NCBI GenBank assembly: GCA_964036155.1
Contig: OZ038423.1
Location: forward strand, 39,137,249 to 39,201,248
Source of the DNA: Diploscapter coronatus
Taxonomy: Eukaryota; Nematoda; Chromadorea; Rhabditida; Rhabditidae
DNA: 64,000 bases
Direction of reading: 5' to 3'
Shown here: positions 50,126 to 59,919 of the stretch, one piece after another
Position numbering within the stretch: position 1 is the stretch's first letter
Layout: each line of letters begins with the position of its first letter
The notes under the pieces: model-generated
Told to the model about the DNA's origin: nothing
Databases searched by the model: none
What the model saw: the letters and a program-made list of their open reading frames with translations, nothing else
Program-made: the position numbers and the translations under genes

Positions 50126-50871
50126 ATGCCTCGCTCCAGGCCTCGGTCGCGCTCCAGCTCTCGTTCGAGATCCAGATCCCGCTCGCCCTCTAGCAGATCG
50201 CCATCCTCAGAGTCGAATCGATCACGGAGCCGATCCCGCAGTCGTTCTCGGGGCTACCGGTCAGATTCGGGGCGGGAAAATGAAGCAACTTCCCCGACAA
50301 AGAGATCCAAGTCCCCACGGATCCCAAGGAAGTAGGAAAACCTTTCTGTACGACCTCGAACAAGCTTTTCAGGAACGAGTTCGCTTCAGCGACCGACGTG
50401 GTGCCCCCGCCGCCTCGAGTCATCCTCAGCTCCAGCAAGGAACGAGTTCGAATCGCGGAGGCTGCCAAGGCGCGATTCGAGGAGCTGGCCAGCGGACTCT
50501 TTTTGCCCTCTGAGGACCGCAGCAACCTGATCAAGGAACTGTCGTTCGTAAATTCTTCACTGGCGTTAGTGCCCTCGATTGATGACCCATTGCGAGGTTT
50601 GATAGTAGCTCAAGTTGGGAAATGAAAAGAACCTTGCAGCGACGCTTTACGAGAAGGGCGTGTCCGTCAACATGAAGCTGTCCGACCTAACCCGGCTCCA
50701 CGAAACCCTGCTCATCGGACTTAATTTACGCGAGCTGATCGAGAAACTAGGTTCCGATGGGCAGGGTAGCCCCCTCGATTCCGGCGTCTACGGGTATTTG
50801 GACGTTTTTGCTCGCCTCAATGGCGCTGCGATCAAGGACCTCATTCGACTAGAGCGAGAAGCGGTCTTGCG
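50126..50871 (+). CDS. Gag-like protein with RS-repeat domain, three exons
   Basis: This is the first coding part of the DIRS element. ATG at 50126 opens a frame whose first 60 residues are an Arg/Ser-dipeptide domain (MPRSRPRSRSSSRSRSRS...), like that of SR splicing factors. The frame hits a stop, but a GT...AG segment (50332-50372, 41 nt) restores it: K joins NEFASATDVVPPPP. A second segment (50597-50639, 43 nt) joins PSIDDPLR to the TLYEKGVSVNMK region. A third (50872-50908 or 50872-50914, 37 or 43 nt) would fuse Gag in frame to the RT. The body is helical and Leu/Glu-rich (IAEAAKARFEELASGL and MKLSDLTRLHETLLIGLN), as expected of a DIRS Gag. I infer introns; the alternative is frameshift decay or programmed frameshifting. 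Confidence 0.7.
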
Positions 50872-50942
50872 GTAATTCCGTTGTTTCAGTCTACAATACT
50901 TTTTCTAGTTGCAGAGCGAGAGGGGTCAACCCCTATCGTGCA

Positions 50943-53129
50943 ATGCCCAGCTTGGGTCGCCTACCGCTCGATGGGTCAAGCTTCGTCCATCGTTCCACCA
51001 ACACTGTCATCCCAAATCTCTTTGGGGAAGTCCTGAGGAGCGAGCTGACTACGGCCGATTCCTCCGCCAGCAGAGCTTTGGAGAGATTGAGACGCACCGA
51101 CTCGGGCAGGGCGAACAGGAACAACTCAAGGTACGTCCTTGAATTTGGGCACATACCGCAAATCATACCTCTTGACGAGTCCATCATCGCGGAGCGGTTC
51201 GCATTCTTTCATAAGGCGTGGGCAGTTTTGACTAGCGACCCCTGGGTTTTAGAATGCGTAAGAGGCTACACCCTTCCCCTCAAAAAGAATCCTCCCCTTT
51301 CGAAAGTTTTCGGACGAAAATCAGGGCAGGGAGCGCATTCGGATTCAGTAAATAGGGAAATAGAACTCTTAATTCAAAAGCAAGTACTGGAAGAAATCCC
51401 TAGCGATAGGAAAATTTTCTCTTCGCCCTTTTTCGCAGTCCCCAAAAAAGATGGGAAGTTAAGACTAGTCATAAATCTGCAAGCTCTAAACGATTACTTA
51501 TCGGTCGATAAATTCAAAATGGAGAACATAAGCCTAGTTCCGGAGCTGGTAAAAAAAGGCGACTTTTGCTGTAAGATAGATATGCGAGAAGCCTATTTCG
51601 CCGTAAGAATTCATCCTGCGCACAGGCAGTATCTAGCGATCATTTGGAATAATCGAGTTTTTCAACACACATGCATGTGTTTTGGCCTAGCAACAGCGCC
51701 TTACGTGTACACGCGCCTAATGAGGGTAGTTGCGGAGTTCTTACGCTCTAGGGGCATTTGCTTGATTCACTATCTGGATGACTGGGCCTTCTTTGCCCCT
51801 TCCGCAGAAGCACTGCGAGCGCACGTAGATTTCTCCTTACGAGTTATGCGCAGCGTGGGCTTATTAATAAACCCGGAAAAGTCGATTCTCACTCCAGTAA
51901 CTAGGATTGAATTTTTAGGCCTAGTGCTAGACGCAAACAATGCGACCTTCTCGATTCCTAGCGGAAAAAGAAACGAGCTTTTTAAACTGAGTTCTAAGCT
52001 CTTAATGAAGAAGCAATCTTCTATGCGAAACATCTCTCAATTCTTAGGAAAAGCAAATTTCGCAAGAAATGCCGCCCCTTTGGCCGTCTTCCACCTTCGC
52101 GCATTACAGCGATTGATTAGACCAAAAGATCCGCAAGATACCAATTCCTATGAGCAAGTGGTACGGCTAACAAAAGAAGCTTTGGAAAATGTGCGATGGT
52201 GGAAAGAAAATGTGTTATCACTCCCACCGGTCTCTTTTGTACGTTTCTCACCCGCAGTTACCGTAGTCACGGATGCGTCTTTAGTAGGGTGGGGAGCAGT
52301 CTGCTGCGGCAAAAAAATTGGGGGGCGGTGGTCCCAAAGCGAGGCAAAGAAACATATCAATTATCTCGAATTGCTAGCCATTTACTTTGGGTTAAGATGC
52401 TTCGCAGAAAAGTGGCGAGAGATTGACGTGCTTATAGAATCAGATAATACAACCGCGATCGCGTACATTCGTAATTTTGGCGGCTCGGAGTCTGTCGGCC
52501 TGAATGATTTAGCCTTTGAAATTTACAAATGGTTAGAGGCACGCAAATTGCGCATTTTGGCAACGCACAGACCAGGGGTTGAGAATGCAGAAGCGGACTG
52601 GGAATCAAGAAACGTTTTGAGAGAGAACGCAGAAAGTTCCCTGAACTCAGAAATAGCAGAAAAGCTTTTCTCTAGGCTAGGCAAACCGGATATCGATCTT
52701 TTCGCAACCCGATTGAATACAAAATTGCCCCGTTTCTTTTCTTTCTTTCCTGATCCAGATTCGGAGAAGATAGACAGCTTAAGTCAGAATTGGTCGGACC
52801 TATACGGTTACGCCTTTCCACCGTGGAATTGCATAGCTAAGACGTTGAGAAAAGCAGAGACAGAGCGAGCAGAGCTAATCCTAATAACCCCACTCTGGAT
52901 GAGTCAACCTTGGTTTCCTTTAGCATTAGGACTTTGCAAAGAGCCTCCGCTTCTCCTTCCGAACATTCCAGATCTAATCACCCTTCCAAATGGGAGTCCT
53001 CACGAATTGCTTCTCAAGAAAACCTTTCGGTTAGTTGCATGGAGGATCTTGGCAAACTCTGGCAGAAACGTGGAATTAGTGAGTCAGCTACGGCCTCACT
53101 TATGGCCTCATGGGCTCCAGGAACTTTAA
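50943..53129 (+). CDS. DIRS reverse transcriptase-RNase H polyprotein
   Basis: Copies the element's RNA into DNA. The open frame has 728 codons from ATG 50943, but the frame is open upstream to the putative splice acceptor at 50908/50914, so the natural product may be a Gag-RT fusion. RT motifs: VPKKDGKLRLVINLQALN, DFCCKIDMREAYFAVRIHP, CMCFGLATAPYVYTRLM and the catalytic YLDD at residues 277-280. RNase H follows with TDAS (D444), NYLELLAIY and ESDNTTAIAYI, and then a THRPGVENAEAD segment. The C-terminal DLFATRLNTKLPRFFSF and FPPWNCIAKTLRKA region is typical of DIRS elements after RNase H. All catalytic acidic residues are present. It overlaps the recombinase frame by 220 nt. Confidence 0.93.
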   Translation: MPSLGRLPLDGSSFVHRSTNTVIPNLFGEVLRSELTTADSSASRALERLRRTDSGRANRNNSRYVLEFGHIPQIIPLDESIIAERFAFFHKAWAVLTSDPWVLECVRGYTLPLKKNPPLSKVFGRKSGQGAHSDSVNREIELLIQKQVLEEIPSDRKIFSSPFFAVPKKDGKLRLVINLQALNDYLSVDKFKMENISLVPELVKKGDFCCKIDMREAYFAVRIHPAHRQYLAIIWNNRVFQHTCMCFGLATAPYVYTRLMRVVAEFLRSRGICLIHYLDDWAFFAPSAEALRAHVDFSLRVMRSVGLLINPEKSILTPVTRIEFLGLVLDANNATFSIPSGKRNELFKLSSKLLMKKQSSMRNISQFLGKANFARNAAPLAVFHLRALQRLIRPKDPQDTNSYEQVVRLTKEALENVRWWKENVLSLPPVSFVRFSPAVTVVTDASLVGWGAVCCGKKIGGRWSQSEAKKHINYLELLAIYFGLRCFAEKWREIDVLIESDNTTAIAYIRNFGGSESVGLNDLAFEIYKWLEARKLRILATHRPGVENAEADWESRNVLRENAESSLNSEIAEKLFSRLGKPDIDLFATRLNTKLPRFFSFFPDPDSEKIDSLSQNWSDLYGYAFPPWNCIAKTLRKAETERAELILITPLWMSQPWFPLALGLCKEPPLLLPNIPDLITLPNGSPHELLLKKTFRLVAWRILANSGRNVELVSQLRPHLWPHGLQEL

Positions 53130-54031
53130 AACAATACAATTCCTGCATCAAAAATTGGATAAATTTCTGCGAGGAATCAAAAATCGATAACCTTCCAACA
53201 GAGATTTCAATTGTTAATTTCCTATCTTGGCTAAAGAATAAAGATCTAGGATATGCCTCAATTAATTCTCATAGATCAGCAATTTCCGCCTTTTTCGAAG
53301 TAGCTCTAAACACTTCCGTAGGCAAGTCTCCTATCATCGAAAGATTTATGAAGGGCCTCTTTCGAGAAAAACCCCCTAAGGCAAAGTACACTACGACTTG
53401 GGACCCTGAGAAAGTCCTCTCCTTTCTAGAGGGTTGGGATAACGGAGAAATTCCCCTGGAAAAGCTTACGCGCAAATTGACCTTTCTACTCGCGATATGT
53501 TCTCCGCGAAGGGTTTCGGAATTAGCTAATTTACGCCTAGATTCAGTGCAGCTAGATTCCCGCGTTTGGACCTTCTACCTAGATTATAGGAACAAAAACA
53601 GGTCCACAGGACCAGCACATAAAGCGATCTATGAAACCTTTGACGAAAGGCCAAAAATCTGCCCTGTTCGGTGCTTAGCTGCCTACCGCAAAGCGACACG
53701 GTCGTTGCGAGAAAATGAAATGAGATTATTAATTTCACCTTTTACTCGAAAAGCAGTCTCTCCCACTACAGTCTCTAGGTGGATAAAAAATCTTCTGCTG
53801 GAAGTGGGAATCAAAGATTTTGGAGCGCATTCCACAAGATCAGCCAGTACATCTAAAGCTGCGCGCACAGGAATAGCTCTGAGAACCATTATGTCCGCTG
53901 CTTGCTGGTCGCAAAATTCAAATACCTTTGCACGTTTTTACAAAAGGGATCTAGAAAAGGAACAATCCTTTCAAGCCTCAGTTCTGAGGTGCGTCGAACC
54001 AGCATATTTATGGTATTTTATCGTGGTGTAG
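52910..54031 (+). CDS. DIRS tyrosine recombinase
   Basis: Phage-integrase-type recombinase that would integrate the circular DNA intermediate. The frame has 373 codons and overlaps the RT-RNase H frame by 220 nt in another frame, so the first ATG is uncertain; the conserved part begins near SMASWAPGTLKQYNSCIKNW. An N-terminal SAM-like/core-binding region (NWINFCEESKI and INSHRSAISAFFEVAL) precedes the catalytic domain. Catalytic residues: Arg in SPRRVSEL (201/202), HSTR (H307, R310), Trp in ACWSQNS and the nucleophile in FARFYKRD (Y344). The last residues, AYLWYFIVV, and the stop codon lie inside the internal complementary region, so that sequence serves both coding and replication. The enzyme looks intact. 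Confidence 0.92.
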   Translation: MVSFSIRTLQRASASPSEHSRSNHPSKWESSRIASQENLSVSCMEDLGKLWQKRGISESATASLMASWAPGTLKQYNSCIKNWINFCEESKIDNLPTEISIVNFLSWLKNKDLGYASINSHRSAISAFFEVALNTSVGKSPIIERFMKGLFREKPPKAKYTTTWDPEKVLSFLEGWDNGEIPLEKLTRKLTFLLAICSPRRVSELANLRLDSVQLDSRVWTFYLDYRNKNRSTGPAHKAIYETFDERPKICPVRCLAAYRKATRSLRENEMRLLISPFTRKAVSPTTVSRWIKNLLLEVGIKDFGAHSTRSASTSKAARTGIALRTIMSAACWSQNSNTFARFYKRDLEKEQSFQASVLRCVEPAYLWYFIVV

Positions 54032-54102
54032 TATAATTGAATATTATACAAGATTTATTGAAGTATAATATCTATTATACACACGAGATAAAATACCATA
54101 AA
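54002..54102 (+). repeat. Internal complementary region of the DIRS element
   Basis: 54002-54037 is the exact reverse complement of the left outer end (49748-49783). 54034-54102 is the exact reverse complement of the right outer end (54576-54644). The two halves share the central AAT/ATT. In the DIRS-1 model this region templates completion and circularisation of the cDNA. Its integrity supports a replication-competent layout. Confidence 0.92.
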
Positions 54103-54441
54103 GGTCCCAGTATACTATACTTACCCAACCCGCCCTACTTCGGCTTGAAAGAACTTCGCTCTTTTCAGGGCAGCCCCGAGCCGACCGTCGACCAGCAGAA
54201 CCGAAGCAAGGACTAGCGCTCCGAAGCGGCCCCCTCCGAAAAGGCAGTTCAGAGCGCCCAACTCAAAAAGGGGAAAGAAGTGATATTCTGCCCTTTCCTT
54301 GTTTTTTTCTATCTAAACGGGTTAGAATAAAAAATGTTCACCACATCTGCGTGGTCTCTGTTGATTTAATAAATCCTTCAAAAAGCACTCGAGTGACGAA
54401 TTTCGTGAACAAATCTACACCTTAGCCTTCGTCGCTCACCC

Positions 54442-54592
54442 ACAACAAACTGATTGAAGCTACCGCCTTGCGGGAACGTTCGTTTTTTTCGCAAGGGCGT
54501 GTAAACAGAGGACTTGACCTAGTGGCCATTCCTCGTGTTCAAGTGAGAAGAGCAGACACACAACAAGCATAGCATATTTATGGTATTTTATC
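54442..54592 (-). repeat. Right inverted terminal repeat of the DIRS element
   Basis: Inverted 151-bp copy of 49763-49913 with no difference seen by eye. The next seven bases are also similar to the left copy (GTGAGC shared). Outside it lies a 52-bp right-specific end (54593-54644) matching the internal complementary region. Confidence 0.9.
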
Positions 54593-54644
54593 TCGTGTGT
54601 ATAATAGATATTATACTTCAATAAATCTTGTATAATATTCAATT

Positions 54645-57600
54645 TTATGTGCGCGAGAAAGCGCAAAAATTGAGTGAAAATTCTGAGGCAAAAAAATCCG
54701 AAAGAAGAAGGGGAAAGGGGATTTCGATCAGAAAACTCGCAAATTTCACGGCTAAGCACAGCAAAATAAGGAAATTGAAAATTTCAAGTAGAAGAGGAGA
54801 TGCTCGGGACTCGGGACAGGACACATTCACAGGGGCACTTTATGGGGGGAATGGGAGGAACGAACAAAAATGACGATACAAAGTGTCCTCCTCTCATCAT
54901 CGGGAAAATTGAAGGAAGATTCTAGATGGAGCCTGTGATAAAATGATCAAATAAATTACCACTTGATTTAAATTTACGGGTTTATTCGGATAGGCTAGTC
55001 GGTTTTGCGTTTCTATCTGCGAACACACACTTGTGAAGAAAGAGAGATCAAAGAAGAAAGAAAATCGTTAAAGCCCCAGTGGCACTCTGGCACATTTTGC
55101 GGAGAAAAAGAACTCAGGAAGTAAGTGAATGGAAAGGAGAAGGTTGGGTAATGAGAGACGCAGCGAAGCAGAGTAATGATGAGGAGATATAGTGGATTAA
55201 AGATGCGAAGAAAAGGGGAAATAGTCGAGGGAAAAGGTAAAAGAAATATAGCAAAATCGGTTGGTGTTTTGAGCAGAAAAAGGCAGAGGAAAAGAGATGG
55301 GAATGCTGGGTGTCTTTTTCTTTGGGACTCTCTTCGTTTCCTCTTACTATTTCCATTCTCTGTGCCCTCTCAAAACCGCGTCTATTTCGCCCTTTCCATG
55401 CCCGGTTTCGCGTCAGGTTCGAATGCGGCGCGGTCGCGCCCTCTGGGCGATAAGTTGGGCGATGCGGGCAGAATCGAGATTTAAAAAAAAAAAATGCCCG
55501 AGGGTTTCGAGGGATAAAGTGATTTTCGCGACCCGAGCAACTAATCTCCCACGTAATATTCCACTCATAATCCCGACTGCCTGCCTGCTTCCCTGCCCGC
55601 GTGATGCTAGCCCCCGTAGGGCCGATTGTCGATTATATGCCGACGAATTGCAAAATGAAAGCCAAATCCCCGACTTTGATCCCATCAGAAACATTTCAAA
55701 TATTTCTGCCGGGTTTAAACATTTCATCTTCTAATGAAAGATAGTTTTTGTATCTCAAAATGATGGCATGATGAATCAATTTCAATCCAACCCGCACAAA
55801 ATTGCATTTGAAATTCGAAAAAAACGAGAAAATAGGTGAACTGGGGAAAACTTGAAAATGCGCGATTCGTTACATTCAAAGGTAAGTGTCATTGAGATGA
55901 AATGATCCTATAGAAAAAGCGAAAAAAACGACTTTTTATTTTCCTACACAGATTCAAAAGTTAAGGAATGTTTACTCACTTTTGGTAAAAATTTGTCGAA
56001 TTCTTCAAAGTCCAGAGTGCAAAATACTACTATTCCATGAGGGTCACAAAATTGCAGGGTTTTTAATTACGAGACTCCGCCAATTACGCAATAAATTCCA
56101 CGCGCGTAAAATTTTTATTCGATTAGGAAAATTGTCGTTTTACTCCTCGGTTTTAGTGAAAACGAACTTTCGCTTTTATCTCTCTGGCTCAATTTATAAT
56201 ATCTAGAGAAATATTCTTACTAAGTTTCGCAAAACGGATGGAATCTGAAGGTTCAAAGATCAATTGAAGGAGCTCATCCCCAACTAATATGGATTCTGTG
56301 TATTTTAGGGAAGGGGAAGGGTTTACCGCCTGACTTTTCGAGTCTCCGTCAAAATATCGTGACCCAAAAAGATTAGTTCTCTCTCGCATTCCAATTTTGT
56401 GCATGTCATACATTTCTGAGAACCAGCAACTCTGCACATTTTGATTACTACTTTCTTGTGGAAATGCCCGAATTTTGTGTCAAAATTCAAAGATTTGAAA
56501 ATGGATTTTTCATGAAATTTTATTTTCGAATGTAAAAACAGACAAGCATGTCAAATTCAAAGAAAAGCGGGTTTAAACCAGATAAGGACCGAAGAAGCGT
56601 TGCTTGCGCACTGGGTTTAGACAGGACTGATTTTGATTTGGGTACCGGGTCTATGCGCTCTCGTCAATGCAGTTAGTCAGGCAGAAATGCACACTTACAC
56701 ATTATCTTTACGAGCCTTTAACGCTATAAATATGTTGGAAATGCTAGAAACAGTGAGGGAGTTGAAGAGAGCCAGAGATGCAAATTACGAAGAACCGCGA
56801 AGCGTTTTGCTGTTATCGTTTTGCATTGGAGTCTCGAATAGTTTTAGCTGATTAAAAATGCCTCGAAAGCAAATAATTAGGAAGTTGGTAAGCGGATCAA
56901 TTAGCAAAATCTTATTGATTTTTTGAAATTCCGCCTTTTCGAAGAAAAATCAAAGACCGAAATTTTCCAAATTGCAATTTCTGAAATTATAGAAGGAAAA
57001 AATGATTGATTATTTGTGAAGGGCTGATATTGGCTCGAGCGAAACTCAAACAATTCGTGAAATTTGCCCAAGTTTCTTGCCCATTTTGGGTAAATGTTTG
57101 CGTAGAAAGGAAAAGTGCTCGGGGCCGAGACAAACGCGCGTATCCGGTACCTGACAAATTATGCTACAAAGGTTCGGAGAAAATCTATCAGCCCATGCCG
57201 AAAGATAGGGGACGACACTTGGCTGGAATATTTTCAAACACAATTCTTCTATTTCTAATATGAGGAAACGACCCCAAAACTATTAGAGAAATAAAGTTTC
57301 GGAATAGAAAAATAAAGAAATGAAAGATCAAGAGGATTTTATCTACTGGTAAAAGATAAGAACTAATCGATAGGATAGTCTTGAGAATAAAGGGAAGAAA
57401 TATTTGAAGGGTTTGAGATCAAAGGAGATGTCTTTTCTATGAAATTCGACAGAAAATGGCTTTGTCAAGGAAGAAGCCACTTTCTAAAATATTCTATCGT
57501 CGTGTGACAACATGAAGGACTAAACTCAAAATACACGACATTTTCGGGTTACTCGTGGAAAAAGGAAACATCACTGCAAATGATAGAGTCCACAGATGCA

Positions 57601-59919
57601 GAGAAATAGAGAAATAGTGCTGAAAATGCAGAGGGAAGAGGAGAAACTCATTTCACATCCAGAAGAATTCATACTTGATTTGCGAGAAAAACGGCTGATA
57701 TGAGATGGAGCACGCAAGAAGAAATCCCTTTTAGAGAGAAAAGATTTTCGGGTGCAGGCAAGCACAACTTTGGGAAAATTGAGAAATCCTTGATGCGAGG
57801 CTATGTGCTCATTAGATTTGGTCAACAGAGCAGAAATCTTCCTCAATCAATGAAGAAATGGGCATTTTAGATTAATTTTCACAAGTCCAGGAAAATGACT
57901 ATACCAAATTTGCGAGGAAGTCCAGGTAGACTTCGATTAGCACGATTAGTTCGATTAGCAATTCCAGATTTGCGAATCCCGAATTCCGGCTAGCACTTCA
58001 GCACTTCAACTTGGCAAAAGAGCATCAGCCCATCCCTTTTCGGGCTTTCTGCCTCGGATTATGTTTCTCTTTTCACATTCTTAACTTTGCGGGCCCATTT
58101 TCAACTGCTGGCTTTGGTATATTCCCATATCCTCTCTGCCCCTCTGCTTATATCCCTTGGGCCATATTCTCTCTTCCACTTTCTCCTTTCCTCACTTTGC
58201 TAAACCCCTAAGCTCACGAGCTTTCAAATATCCCTCCTCTATATCCCAGGGAGCATCCCTCAGGCAAAAGTTTGCTCCAAAATTGAAAATCGACTTTCCA
58301 GGAGATAAGACTCTAGTTTTTTTTCAGGTCAAAACGGGAGATATTTTTACATACCGACAGGACGAAAGATCATGTTTCAAATTTCGAAATAAAACCACAA
58401 AATGTCAGCAGAAAATGATCGTAAAAGTGCGCGGGGAATGGCAAATAGCTCCACAAATCACTCCTCCTTTGCTCTTTTGCGGGTTTAAATCGAGGATTAA
58501 TTCTTCCGAGCAGCAGCTTTTGGCACGCGTCTCGAGGAGAATTGTATAAATTAATTCGGGACTCGCGTATTTAGTTCCACTTTTAGCTATGATTTTTGTG
58601 AATGGCGACGCGTAAAAACTCATAAAAAAAAAATCTCCAAAACAGGGATTAAAAGTTTGGACCAGGACCTGGTTTTTCAGGTCCAGGTCGGCATTTGAGC
58701 CAAACTCTTAATCCCTGCTCCAAAAGTTTCCACTTCTAAAAATATCTGTAAAAATTTACAAAAAATCACATGTTGTGTATTGCGTATTCATTTTGGTGCC
58801 CCTAAAAATAGTGGTGGATAGAAATGTTTTGCAGACTTGAGGATGTGCTCCAACTTGTTTGAAAGAAGAGGAGACATTTTGTATTCGAGCGCAAACGACG
58901 GAAAGGCAAGACATTTTCGCATTTGGGCAGGTTCGACACAACTCGACGGCTCACAATTCAATCTGTCCCCTCTGCACTCCCTTCACTATACACTCGAGAC
59001 CTCTTCCTAAAGGAGCGTAGGAGTCTCTAGCAGCGTCTCTTTCATGATCAATTTCTTTCTAAATTTGTCTGATTCTTTCCACCTCTCACTTTCTCTTGTC
59101 TCTTCTATTTTGCCTACTTTCATCCAATCATCGACCCGAAAATAAGAAAAAATCACCTAAATTCGTTCAAGATCCGAAAATCCCTATTCACACTACAAAA
59201 TATAGACCTCGAAAACAGGATGGCATATATTTCGAGACGCACCATTTGAATGGACCATTTATATTCCCTCGAAGAAAGCGATGATTCAAAAAGGGGAACA
59301 TGAATCACTGTCTGCATTGACTGCATTTGTGTGCAATGCACAACATTCTAGCCATGACGAATCTAATTGAAATGCGCGTTTTGTCGTCGCTCATCTTTGA
59401 AAATATAAGCCACTTCTCAAAAACATTTCTCGTCTTTCAGCGATAATTTTCAAAAACCACGTGAAAGTTGAATTTTTGAGGATATTTTAAAAAGGTAGAG
59501 ATAATGAGGACTGGGGAGATTTTAGAGAAAGAAATGGGCTTGCCTGACGAAAATTTTGCATGTGAAAGTGTATCCATAAGCGACCACAATGTATCACACA
59601 GCGTCTAGATTAGTGGGGTGAATTTGCCCAAAATGGAGATAGGGTTAAAGAAATAAAGACAAGACCAAAGAAGTAGACAAAATCTCGAGTGAATCAAAGA
59701 AGAAAAATATGCTTTAGGGGAAGGGTTGGTTCGTCGTTTTTTCCGCGTCCAGCCTCTTTCAGTTTCCTTTATTTTGTCGAGTTTTCTTCTGAAAGGTCCT
59801 CTCCTAACAAATAAAGGGGCGCGCGCTTCGCGGGCAGAAAATAAAAGAAGAAAAAACGGGGCAGAGGGAAGAGGGACCTCTGCCTGCATTCGGAAAGGGA
59901 AGAGGGCAGGCAAATGCAG
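54645..59919. other. Gene-poor region right of the DIRS element
   Basis: No gene model holds. A GC-richer patch at about 55.38-55.65 kb is open on both strands (up to 145 codons), but has no convincing splice sites. A frame at about 58.33-58.46 kb begins after a strong TTTTTTTCAG acceptor and might be an exon (VKTGDIFTYRQDERSCFKFR), unlinked. Short tandem CGATTAG words occur at 57932-57961. A hAT-type MITE lies at 58643-58717. Confidence 0.45.
58643..58717. mobile_element. 75-bp hAT-type MITE with perfect 8-bp target duplication
   Basis: Ends CAGGGATTAAAAGTTTGG and CCAAACTCTTAATCCCTG are inverted copies with one mismatch. CTCCAAAA flanks both sides exactly (58635-58642 and 58718-58725). The centre is a second inverted pair, ACCAGGACCTG and CAGGTCCAGGT. 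CAGGG ends and an 8-bp duplication identify a hAT-mobilised non-autonomous element, and the perfect duplication suggests recent insertion. Confidence 0.85.

Larger units (their letters stand above)
49748..54644 (+). mobile_element. DIRS-type tyrosine-recombinase retrotransposon, apparently full length
   Basis: A 4.9-kb retroelement with the DIRS-1 architecture: inverted terminal repeats (49763-49913 and 54442-54592), short unique outer ends, an internal complementary region (54002-54102), and in order an RS-rich Gag, RT-RNase H and an overlapping tyrosine recombinase. There is no integrase and no visible target duplication, as expected for elements that insert by recombinase action on a circular DNA. 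Comparing outer ends with the internal region defines the ends as ATT at 49748-49750 and ATT at 54642-54644, so ATT is the inferred circle-junction triplet. Identical terminal repeats and open enzymes point to a recent insertion. AATAAA at 54326-54331 may end the transcript. Most nematode elements of this group described are PAT-type with split direct repeats; this one has inverted repeats. Confidence 0.93.

Noticed and set aside
50190..50534. 114-codon minus-strand frame in the DIRS element
   Set aside because: It is antisense to Gag exons and the inferred intron 1.
50332..50908. Gag frame breaks as simple degeneration of the element
   Set aside because: Both enzymes are intact, terminal repeats look identical, and all three breaks are GT-AG bounded and frame-restoring; decay is kept only as the alternative.
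55297..55734. 145-codon plus-strand frame with a hydrophobic start
   Set aside because: The opposite strand is open over the same GC-rich patch, and there is no homology or splice support.
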